Shown here: positions 57,963 to 64,000 of the stretch, piece by piece
Position numbering within the stretch: position 1 is the first letter of the stretch
How the letters are laid out: every line of letters begins with the position of its first letter
NCBI GenBank assembly: GCA_023416585.1
Contig: JAEZHM010000131.1
Span: 62,001 to 126,000, forward strand
DNA length: 64,000 bases
DNA from: Bacillota bacterium
GTDB taxonomy: Bacteria; Bacillota; Clostridia; Christensenellales; Aristaeellaceae
Direction of reading: 5' to 3'
Translations under genes and position numbers: made by a program
Notes under the pieces: model-generated
What the model was told of the DNA's origin: nothing
What the model saw: only the letters and a program-made list of their open reading frames with translations
The model's database searches: none

Positions 57963-58499
57963 TTATGACTCCTTTTCGTTGTACGAGTACCAGTCGGATT
58001 CGGGCAGGTCCAGGCTGCGCAGTATGCCGTTCAGATACCCGATGTTGTACATCACGTGGCGTATCTGGCCCAGCACCACATCGGCATAGGTGTAATTCTC
58101 CACGCCCTTCACAATCAGTTCTCCCAGCATGCCGTCGTGAAGGTTATCGAAAAAGCGCTCTGTCTTTGTTTGAAGCTTATGAAGAAAAGCCAGCATATCT
58201 TCTCTTAAGACCATAAGGGAGGGATCAACCTCATGCTCAAACTCCGGGGGAATGCGTTCATCAAATACCATGCTGCGGTAATCGCTGCCGTCGTACTCGT
58301 CGCGAAACCAGAAATCAATGAAGAAGGATGCGTGAAATACCTGGTACCAAACCGGGTAGGAGAAATTGAAGTAGCAGCTTTCCCACACATCCTTAGGGCA
58401 AACTTCCACGAAGGTTTTCAGCATCTTGAGCGTTGAGGCAAACTGGCCTCTTAATGATTCCACTGCCTGGCGGGGCAGGGCAGAATTGTTGCTTTGCAC
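57963..58499 (-). CDS. DinB/YfiT-like four-helix protein
   Basis: A 178-residue protein of the DinB fold, with the metal-binding histidines likely in VFHASFFID (near residue 57) and GQIRHVMYNIGYLNGIL (near residue 147). Members include thiol-dependent S-transferases (BstA type) and damage-inducible proteins of unknown activity. The start is GTG 58499 after AAGGGGGG. It is the first gene of the five-gene operon with the methyltransferase, Tag fusion, CPBP and Tag genes, a set suggestive of a response to alkylating or electrophilic stress. Confidence 0.82.
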   Translation of the reverse strand: MQSNNSALPRQAVESLRGQFASTLKMLKTFVEVCPKDVWESCYFNFSYPVWYQVFHASFFIDFWFRDEYDGSDYRSMVFDERIPPEFEHEVDPSLMVLREDMLAFLHKLQTKTERFFDNLHDGMLGELIVKGVENYTYADVVLGQIRHVMYNIGYLNGILRSLDLPESDWYSYNEKES

Positions 58500-58578
58500 G
58501 TAGATCCCCCCTTTTTCCTGATTATACCATGCGCCTTTTTACGGTGCAATGATGACGGCTTATTCGCACACAAAATAA

Positions 58579-58613
58579 GCCCTCTTTCCGAGGCTTAGCC
58601 ATGGAAAGAGGGC
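58579..58613 (-). terminator. Terminator after the 97-residue membrane protein
   Basis: GCCCTCTTTCC (58579-58589) and GGAAAGAGGGC (58603-58613), with a TTATTTTG tail on the minus strand. Confidence 0.7.
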
Positions 58614-58634
58614 GAATGTTATGTTCCAGCCTGA

Positions 58635-58928
58635 TTAGATGCTCTTCTTTTTCTTGCCGGGCAAAAGACATACGACTGCGGCGCCGACAAGGGCTACCGC
58701 GGCCGCGATTGCAAATACCAGCCGGTAGCGGATAAAGAAGTTAAAAGTCGCACTGTTGCCTGCCAGCAGGCTTGTTTGGCCCATTTGCGACAGGGTGTCA
58801 TACTGCATGTCGAACTCCGCGACGGTAGAAAAGCCTGCTTCTCCTACACCTACATACCCATAGACGGCTATACCGGTAAGAATTACGAAAATCCCGGCGG
58901 CTATCAGGATCAAACCTTTGTTCTTCAT
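58635..58928 (-). CDS. Small two-segment membrane protein
   Basis: A 97-residue protein with a membrane segment at each end (LILIAAGIFVILTGIAVYG and YRLVFAIAAAVALVGAAVVC) and a short outer loop, closing with a GKKKKSI tail. No family is recognised. The ATG at 58928 is preferred because AAGGAAGG lies eight bases before it; the ATG at 58934 is almost in contact with that site. It is transcribed alone, between the dinB operon and the divergent glycosyltransferase gene. Confidence 0.65.
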   Translation of the reverse strand: MKNKGLILIAAGIFVILTGIAVYGYVGVGEAGFSTVAEFDMQYDTLSQMGQTSLLAGNSATFNFFIRYRLVFAIAAAVALVGAAVVCLLPGKKKKSI

Positions 58929-59145
58929 AGACATTCCTTCCTTTGATTTATCAGTAGGTTTATTTTTCGACTATTTTCTTGGATTATCATAATATGTATG
59001 GTTCTGGAAGTCAAGAGGAATGGCACGTTTCTTCCAATCAATTCCGTTATATTGACTGAGTGAGAAATTTTCCCTTTCATGCAGGGGAAAATTAAGAAAA
59101 GACGGAAATACTTCATATTGTCAAAAAGCGTTAAGGAGGAGCTGT

Positions 59146-60090
59146 ATGCGCCCCGTATTATATGTGGTGGTTCCCTGTTACAACGAGGAAGAAGTATTGC
59201 CCGAAACATCCAAGCGTTTGAAGGCAAAGATGACGGCCTTGATGGAAGGCGGCCGGATCGACGAAAAAAGCCGTGTGATGCTGGTGAACGACGGTTCGAA
59301 AGATCGCACCTGGGCCATGATCGAGGAGCTGCACGAAAGCGAACCGCTGTTTGCGGGGGTGAAGCTGTCGCGGAACCGCGGCCACCAAAATGCACTGCTG
59401 GCCGGGCTTATGACCGCCAAGGAGGATGCGGATGTCACCATTTCCATGGACGCCGATTTACAGGACGATATTGACGCCATAGACAGGTTCCTGGATGAGT
59501 TTGAACAGGGAAGTGATGTGGTGTACGGCGTGCGCAGTGAAAGAAAGACCGATACTGCGTTCAAGCGCTTTACTGCCGAGAGCTTTTACAAGCTTATGAA
59601 AGCGCTCGGTGTAGACACCGTTTTCAACCATGCCGACTATAGGCTTCTAAGCCGCCGGGCACTGGAGGGGCTTGCCGGGTACCGGGAAGTGAACCTTTTT
59701 TTGCGGGGCATGGTGCCGCTGGTGGGGTTTAAGAGCAGCACGGTGATGTACGAGCGCCGCGAGAGATTTGCGGGGGTAAGTAAGTATCCCTTCAAAAAAA
59801 TGCTGGCATTAGCCCTGGACGGTATCACATCGCTTAGCATCAAGCCCATCCGGCTGATTCTGGGGCTTGGGGTCATCATCTTTCTGCTAAGCCTGGTCAT
59901 GCTTTTGTATGCCCTGATTTCCAAATGGTCAGGCCATGCCGATACAGGCTGGACGAGCATTCTCGCTTCCATTTGGATGATCGGCGGAATACAACTCTTG
60001 TGCCTTGGCGTGATCGGGGAATATATAGGGAAAATCTACAGTGAAACAAAACAGCGGCCAAGATATATCATTGAGAAGATATTGAAATAG
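59146..60090 (+). CDS. GT2 glycosyltransferase with membrane anchor (GtrB/DPM type)
   Basis: A 314-residue enzyme. The N-terminal catalytic domain has VVVPCYNEEEVLP, VNDGSKDRTW and ISMDADLQDD (metal-binding DxD). RNRGHQNALLAGL is the usual block of undecaprenyl-phosphate sugar transferases. Two membrane segments near residues 235 and 275 (ILGLGVIIFLLSLVMLLYA and WMIGGIQLLCLGVIGEYIG) place it at the membrane. It should load a sugar onto a lipid carrier for wall or polymer decoration. AAGGAGG precedes ATG 59146. A long perfect hairpin follows at 60125. Confidence 0.93.
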   Translation: MRPVLYVVVPCYNEEEVLPETSKRLKAKMTALMEGGRIDEKSRVMLVNDGSKDRTWAMIEELHESEPLFAGVKLSRNRGHQNALLAGLMTAKEDADVTISMDADLQDDIDAIDRFLDEFEQGSDVVYGVRSERKTDTAFKRFTAESFYKLMKALGVDTVFNHADYRLLSRRALEGLAGYREVNLFLRGMVPLVGFKSSTVMYERRERFAGVSKYPFKKMLALALDGITSLSIKPIRLILGLGVIIFLLSLVMLLYALISKWSGHADTGWTSILASIWMIGGIQLLCLGVIGEYIGKIYSETKQRPRYIIEKILK

Positions 60091-60124
60091 TTTTCAAAGG
60101 AATTGAGGCTTTCGCAGGTGGGGT

Positions 60125-60162
60125 CCGGGGAGGATGCCTTTTTCAAAAGGCATCCTCCCCGG
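60125..60162. terminator. Long perfect palindrome after the glycosyltransferase
   Basis: CCGGGGAGGATGCCTTTT (60125-60142) pairs with its full complement (60145-60162), an 18-bp perfect stem with a two-base loop and an internal T-run. It probably ends the transcript and could also be part of a repeat. Confidence 0.65.
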
Positions 60163-60166
60163 TGCG

Positions 60167-60196
60167 TTGCCTTTTGCGTTCAAAGCGTGTTATAAT
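60167..60196 (+). promoter_or_regulatory. Promoter of the second glycosyltransferase
   Basis: TTGCCT (60167-60172), an 18-bp spacer and TATAAT (60191-60196), 25 bp before the chosen start. Confidence 0.6.
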
Positions 60197-60220
60197 GACA
60201 AAAAACGCAAGGATGTCTGC

Positions 60221-61147
60221 ATGATTGACATTTTGCTGGCCACCTTCAATGGCGGCCGTTTTTTGCGGGAGCAATTGGATTCCCTGCTGCGCCAGACGGA
60301 GCAGGATTTTAGGGTACTTATTCAGGACGACGGCTCAAAGGATGAAACACCGGAAATCCTCCAGAATTATGCAGATGCACATTCTGGTAAGATCACTCTT
60401 GTGTCAGGTAAAGCTCATGAAAAAAGCCCGAAAGGGAATTTCACAAGTTTGCTTTGCGAAAGCACATCGGACTATGTAATGTTCAGCGACCAGGACGATG
60501 TGTGGGATGAGGACAAGATCGCGCTTACGCTGCTTGCCATGCGGGAAGGGGAAAAAAAATATGGCGCTGCCTGCCCGCTGCTTGTCCATACCGACCTGCG
60601 TGTTTCGGATATGGAGCTAAAGCTTATAGCACATTCATTCTGGCGCTATCAAAAGCTGGATGGAAATCCTAAACTTTCGCGTGTCCTGGCTCAGAACAGC
60701 ATCACCGGCTGCACCATGATGGTCAACCGGGCGCTGGCGGGGCTGGTTTTGAAAGCATCGGCGGAGGATATGCTGATGCATGACTGGTGGGCGGCCCTTT
60801 GTGCCGCATCCATGGGCCATATCCTTAAGGTGGACAGGCCTACCATCAGCTACCGCCAACATGGCAAAAACCAGCTGGGCGCCACGGGAGTCGATGTTGT
60901 GCGGGACGTAAAAAAAGCGGCCGGCAATGAAGCGGCAATGAAGCGGAGGCTTTCGGATACTTTCCGCCAGGCGGAGTCTTTCCTAAATTGCTACAAAGAT
61001 GTTTTGCCTGCCGAAGATGCAAAAACCCTCCGCCGATATGCTGCGCTCCCTCAAAAGGGAAAGGCCGGCAGGACATATAGCCTCATTCGTTACGGTCATT
61101 TGAAAAAAGGCTTTTTCCGCTGCCTGGGGCAGCTGTATTACTGCTGA
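60221..61147 (+). CDS. GT2 glycosyltransferase, rhamnosyltransferase-like
   Basis: A 308-residue soluble GT-A enzyme: IDILLATFNGGRFLREQLDS, IQDDGSKDETPEILQNYA, FSDQDDVWDEDKI (with the metal-binding DQDD) and MLMHDWWAALCAASMGHI, followed by ISYRQHGKN. These blocks are those of alpha-1,3-rhamnosyltransferases and related polysaccharide enzymes. AAGGATG precedes ATG 60221; an upstream in-frame ATG at 60134 lies before the promoter and within the hairpin, so it is not used. The substrate is unknown. Confidence 0.9.
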   Translation: MIDILLATFNGGRFLREQLDSLLRQTEQDFRVLIQDDGSKDETPEILQNYADAHSGKITLVSGKAHEKSPKGNFTSLLCESTSDYVMFSDQDDVWDEDKIALTLLAMREGEKKYGAACPLLVHTDLRVSDMELKLIAHSFWRYQKLDGNPKLSRVLAQNSITGCTMMVNRALAGLVLKASAEDMLMHDWWAALCAASMGHILKVDRPTISYRQHGKNQLGATGVDVVRDVKKAAGNEAAMKRRLSDTFRQAESFLNCYKDVLPAEDAKTLRRYAALPQKGKAGRTYSLIRYGHLKKGFFRCLGQLYYC

Positions 61148-61152
61148 TTTAC

Positions 61153-61311
61153 GAAAGTCCAGGGTTCCGAAGGTCCAAGATTCCGAAGGCTCAATGCTCC
61201 GAAGTTCCACGGCAATCCAAAGGACCAGGGCAATCCAAAGTTCTACGGCAATCCGAAGGTCCAGAGCAATCCAAAGGATCAGGGCAATCCGAAGGTCCAG
61301 GGCGACCGGAA
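61153..61311. repeat. 18-bp minisatellite upstream of tdk
   Basis: About nine tandem units of 15-18 bp. Later units follow GGTCCAGGGCAATCCRAA; the first three are shorter and end in TTCCGAA. Variation is mostly C/T, G/A and CAA/GAA changes. Since 18 is a multiple of three, all frames stay open through it, which creates repetitive but meaningless reading frames on both strands. It lies between the end of the glycosyltransferase gene and the tdk start at 61380. Confidence 0.85.
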
Positions 61312-61379
61312 AGCCCTGGTCGCGTCCACAGACGCGAAATCGCATACCAAGCACTAATCAATCGCAAAGGGTGAAGAAC

Positions 61380-61958
61380 ATGGCAAAACTCTATTTCCGT
61401 TACGGGGCCATGGGGTCCAGCAAAACAGCCAACGCCATCATGGTGAAGCACAACTATGTGGAACGCAACCAGAAGGTGCTTATGCTAAAGCCAAGGCTGG
61501 ACAACAGGGATGGGGAACGTACCCTGCGCTCCCGCTCTGGGCTCGAGACGGAATGCCATTTTATGGAGGAACTCGATTCCCTTCCCGTGACCGAATACAA
61601 CTGCATCATCGTGGATGAAGCGCAGTTTTTGACTAAACCTCAGGTGGAAACGCTGGTGCGTTTGGTGGACGAGGAAAACATCCCCGTCATCGCCTATGGC
61701 CTTCGCGCAGATTTTAGAGGCAATCTGTTTGAGGGCAGCCAATGGCTGTTGGCTTGGGCGGATACGATTGAGGAAGTGAAAACTATCTGCTGGTGCGGCA
61801 AAAAGGCCACCTGCAATGCCCGCGTGTATGACGGCAAGGTAGTTAAGGAAGGCGACCAGATCGTTTTGGGTGGCGACAACCGCTATGTCAGCCTCTGCCG
61901 CCGCCATTTCACAAAGGGAGAGCTTGGACCGTACAAGGATATGTCGATGGGAGACTGA
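61380..61958 (+). CDS. tdk: Thymidine kinase
   Basis: A 192-residue type II thymidine kinase that phosphorylates thymidine with ATP. The P-loop is FRYGAMGSSKTANAI, the DEAQF Walker B reads IIVDEAQFL, and the zinc-binding cysteines are in CWCGKKATCNAR and the closing CRRHF. AAAGGGTGA precedes ATG 61380; in-frame starts further upstream run into the minisatellite and are not credible. The window shows no other pyrimidine genes. Confidence 0.96.
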   Translation: MAKLYFRYGAMGSSKTANAIMVKHNYVERNQKVLMLKPRLDNRDGERTLRSRSGLETECHFMEELDSLPVTEYNCIIVDEAQFLTKPQVETLVRLVDEENIPVIAYGLRADFRGNLFEGSQWLLAWADTIEEVKTICWCGKKATCNARVYDGKVVKEGDQIVLGGDNRYVSLCRRHFTKGELGPYKDMSMGD

Positions 61959-61995
61959 TTTCGCGAAAATGATGAGTCATTTTTGCGAGTTTGCA

Positions 61996-62152
61996 AGCTT
62001 GCTTCGCAACCCCATCTAGCTCAATCGTCGCACTGCTCACTGCTGTTCGCATTGCTTGTTTCGCCAGCCTCCTTCGTCTCGCTTCAACCGCCGCTGGCGG
62101 CGCTTCGGCTGCGGAGCCCCGCCCAACCGGCAAAGCCGGTCGAGACGATTTC
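61996..62152. repeat. Dispersed hairpin-rich repeat, copy E (reverse)
   Basis: On the minus strand the core reads GACGAAGGAGGCTGGCGAAA, CAAGCAATGCGAACAGCAGT and GCGACGATTGAGCTAGATG. On the plus strand the left end keeps CAAGCTTGCTTCGCAA and the right end CCGGCAAAGCCGGTCGAGAC plus GATTT, so this copy is complete. A TTTTTGCGA-rich imperfect palindrome precedes it at 61962-61988. Confidence 0.7.
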
Positions 62153-62213
62153 AAACGAGAGGACCGCGATCCCCTGGTTGCTCCCCTTTGGTTTTATAAC
62201 AAGAGAAAATACA

Positions 62214-62246
62214 AAAAGCGGCTTGTCATATTGACGAGCCGCTTTT
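62214..62246. terminator. Bidirectional terminator
   Basis: AAAAGCGGCT (62214-62223) pairs with AGCCGCTTTT (62237-62246) between the converging tdk and oxidoreductase genes; each strand ends in T4. Confidence 0.85.
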
Positions 62247-62270
62247 AAGCACTTCATACCCAACTAAATC

Positions 62271-63326
62271 TTATATCCTGACTTCCACAGCCTGGCCTGT
62301 CCGTTCGCTTTCGAAGGCGGCTTCCATGACCAGCATGACGCGCATTGCTTCCTCCGGCTTTACGAACAGCGGCTCTTTCCCTTCCAGCGAGGCAACATAG
62401 TTGTGGTAGTATTGAATCCAGTCCGCGCTGACAACAGGAAGAGGCAGTTCTTCGCTGGTGAAGCTGGAGCGGGGCGCCATCGTTTTGGTGGGTCCAGCGG
62501 AAGTGTATACGATTTCTTCTTCCCACTGGGTCTTCATGTCTTTGGCGCGGATGATCTTGCCTTCGGCGTCCCAGTTGTCCACGCAAAGGGAGCCGTTGCT
62601 GCCACGCACATGCCACCGGCCCTGGCTGATAAAAGCGGCTGTGTCCACCTCCACCATGGCGACGGGGCCGTTTTCAAAATGCAAAGAAATGGTGAAGCCA
62701 TCGTCCACTTCGTCAAAGATCAAGTGCTGCATCCGGGCAAAGACCTTCACTACGGGTTTTTGAATCATTTGCAGCAATTGGTCGATCATATGTACGCCCC
62801 AGTCCAGCAGCATGCCGCCGCCGGCCACCTTGTGGGTGCGCCAGCCCTCGGGGATGCCCCTGGACCCAAGCACGTAAGATTTGATGAGGTATGGATCACC
62901 GATCAGTCCATCCTCAATCGCACGGCGCACGGTGAGATAATCCTTATCCCAGCGCCTGTTTTGGTGAACGGAGAACTGCTTGCCTGTTTGGTGGGAAACC
63001 TCAATCACACGCTTGAGTTCTTCTGAATTCATGGTCACCGGCTTTTCGCTGATCACATGCTTGCCGGCCCGCATGGCGGCAATGGAATATTCCGCGTGAA
63101 AGTTGTTGGGCGTGGCTACCAGAACAATGTCGATTTCCGGGTCGCTTAAAAGCGCCTGGCTGCTTTCGTAGCCCTTGAGGCCCTTTCCTTCGCCGACCTT
63201 CACACGGGCAGGATTAATGTCATAAACGCCATAAGGTATAACTTTGGGGGCGCGCACGAGATTTTGATGGTGCCAGCCCGCCATCCCGCCGTACCCTATA
63301 AAGCCAAGTTTGTACTGCTTTTCCAT
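62271..63326 (-). CDS. Gfo/Idh/MocA-family oxidoreductase
   Basis: A 351-residue NAD(P)-dependent sugar or inositol dehydrogenase-like protein. The Rossmann domain has LGFIGYGGMAGWHHQNLV, VLVATPNNFHAEYSIAAMRA and the family motif GKHVISEKPVTM (Lys-Pro). The C-terminal domain has GGGMLLDWGVHMIDQLLQ, where Asp and His are the usual catalytic residues. The substrate is unknown, probably a sugar derivative. GGAGGG precedes ATG 63326. It is divergent from the alcohol dehydrogenase gene. Confidence 0.92.
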   Translation of the reverse strand: MEKQYKLGFIGYGGMAGWHHQNLVRAPKVIPYGVYDINPARVKVGEGKGLKGYESSQALLSDPEIDIVLVATPNNFHAEYSIAAMRAGKHVISEKPVTMNSEELKRVIEVSHQTGKQFSVHQNRRWDKDYLTVRRAIEDGLIGDPYLIKSYVLGSRGIPEGWRTHKVAGGGMLLDWGVHMIDQLLQMIQKPVVKVFARMQHLIFDEVDDGFTISLHFENGPVAMVEVDTAAFISQGRWHVRGSNGSLCVDNWDAEGKIIRAKDMKTQWEEEIVYTSAGPTKTMAPRSSFTSEELPLPVVSADWIQYYHNYVASLEGKEPLFVKPEEAMRVMLVMEAAFESERTGQAVEVRI

Positions 63327-63513
63327 AAGTGCTCCCTCCGATATTAATACATACTGTGCGCAGGTTATCACGGAAGACAAAATTCGTCAAGGGCTTCCTG
63401 TGCCAAAATGCAGGTAACTTTGTGCCAAAAACGGCTGTTATATCCTGTCTTATCATGGTACAATAACCTCATATGAGCCATATCTGGCGCCCAACTTGGA
63501 AGGAGTGTTATCA

Positions 63514-64000
63514 ATGCTTGCATTTACCCAATATACCCCCACGGAAATTCACTTTGGCAAAGACACGCATTTAAGCGTTGGCGGGATCATAAAAAAGCAC
63601 GGCGGCAATAGGGTTTTGATAGTTTATGGCGGCGGCAGTGTGGTGAAAAGCGGACTGCTGGATATAGTCGCGTCCCGGCTTGACAAGGAGAACATAGCCT
63701 ATCTGCCCTTTGGCGGCGCAAAGCCCAATCCCCTTCTGTCCCACGCAAGGGAAGGGGTGAAAACTGCCATTTCTTTTCAGGCGGATTTCATACTGGCGGT
63801 GGGCGGCGGCAGCGCCATCGATACGGCGAAGGCCATCGCTCATGGCGTGAAAAATCCTGATACCGATATCTGGCGCTACTGGAAAAGGGAACTGGAATTG
63901 GAAAAGTCTCTCCCCGTGGGGGTGATTTTGACCATTTCCGCCGCGGGCAGCGAGACCAGCAACAGCGCCGTGCTCACCAACGGCGAAACGGGGGAAAAGC
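63514..64000 (+). CDS. Iron-containing alcohol dehydrogenase, 3' end beyond window
   Basis: The first 162 codons are visible. The sequence AFTQYTPTEIHFGKDTHLSV, VLIVYGGGSVVKSGLLD, PFGGAKPNPLLSHAREGV and ILAVGGGSAIDTAKAIAHG is the N-terminal NAD(P)-binding half of group III Fe-dependent alcohol dehydrogenases, closest to BdhA/YugJ butanol dehydrogenases; LTISAAGSETSNSAVLTN leads into the metal domain. It would reduce aldehydes with NADH or NADPH as part of fermentation. AAGGAG (63500-63505) stands eight bases before ATG 63514. Confidence 0.92.
   Translation, partial: MLAFTQYTPTEIHFGKDTHLSVGGIIKKHGGNRVLIVYGGGSVVKSGLLDIVASRLDKENIAYLPFGGAKPNPLLSHAREGVKTAISFQADFILAVGGGSAIDTAKAIAHGVKNPDTDIWRYWKRELELEKSLPVGVILTISAAGSETSNSAVLTNGETGEK

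Noticed and set aside
61153..61311. CRISPR array
   Set aside because: Units are 15-18 bp and contiguous with no unique spacers, and there are no cas genes.
61194..61379. N-terminal extension of thymidine kinase with RAIQ-like six-residue repeats
   Set aside because: The extension is only the minisatellite read in frame. The family's normal start and a ribosome-binding site are at 61380.
62403..63026. A 207-codon plus-strand frame opposite the Gfo/Idh/MocA gene
   Set aside because: Antisense shadow; the minus-strand protein has all family motifs.
1..64000. tRNA or rRNA genes in the gaps
   Set aside because: I looked for the GGTTCGA T-loop with matching acceptor stems in each intergenic region and found none.

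Overview
The window reads as a chromosomal segment of an anaerobic Clostridia-type Firmicute. The evidence is strong AGGAGG ribosome-binding sites, TTGACA/TATAAT promoters, Gram-positive lipoproteins and signal peptides, MerR/AraC/sigma regulators with DUF4179 and DUF4367 partners, a manganese riboswitch, and hairpin-rich intergenic repeats. Most of it has moderate GC content. The clear exception is one AT-rich gene at 15536-19141. The carbohydrate genes suggest an organism that lives on complex or host-derived glycans, but the exact lineage cannot be read from the sequence. I saw no rRNA, tRNA, CRISPR array, intact insertion sequence or prophage.

Layout. (1) 1-13048 and 19235-20710 form a glycan-foraging region: a GH38 alpha-mannosidase (cut by the window edge), a GH125 alpha-1,6-mannosidase, an AraC regulator divergent from an oligosaccharide ABC importer (two permeases and a binding protein), a GH105 glycosidase, a GH112 galactosyl-N-acetylhexosamine phosphorylase and a GH29 fucosidase. 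(2) A 3.6-kb AT-rich SIR2-NACHT gene sits between a methyltransferase-like gene and the fucosidase. It is the best candidate for an acquired antiphage defence gene. (3) 20900-29508 is housekeeping: Mrp-type Fe-S carrier, riboswitch-controlled mntP, a CcdA/TlpA thiol-redox pair, guaA, lysA and a MerR regulator. (4) 29602-34767 holds a sigma factor with a DUF4179 partner broken by an in-frame stop, a secreted protein, an ICMT-like methyltransferase behind a palindromic operator, and an AraC-phosphotransferase fusion. (5) 35279-41787 is a ChvE/MmsA/MmsB-type monosaccharide importer with two paralogous binding proteins. (6) 42033-46700 is a second, related sigma-factor operon followed by a tandem array of DUF4367 membrane proteins, the last of which is decaying. 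(7) 46755-51625 encodes cyanophycin synthetase, cyanophycinase and isoaspartyl dipeptidase, a full make-and-recycle set for a nitrogen store. (8) 51784-64000 has a FAD/Rieske oxidoreductase, an AraC-GyrI regulator, a five-gene operon with two 3-methyladenine glycosylases (one fused to a nucleotidyltransferase), two GT2 glycosyltransferases, thymidine kinase behind an 18-bp minisatellite, an oxidoreductase and a partial alcohol dehydrogenase.

Repeats are a theme. A hairpin-rich element of roughly 110-190 bp occurs in at least five copies on both strands (near 4.4, 13.2, 13.5, 50.4 and 62.1 kb), with a shortened relative at 7.85 kb. A second module occurs at 7.76 and 50.28 kb. One copy lies inside near-perfect terminal inverted repeats, like a MITE.

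Coordinates of starts were chosen from ribosome-binding sites and promoters. Family names come from motifs I recognise by eye; no database search was possible.
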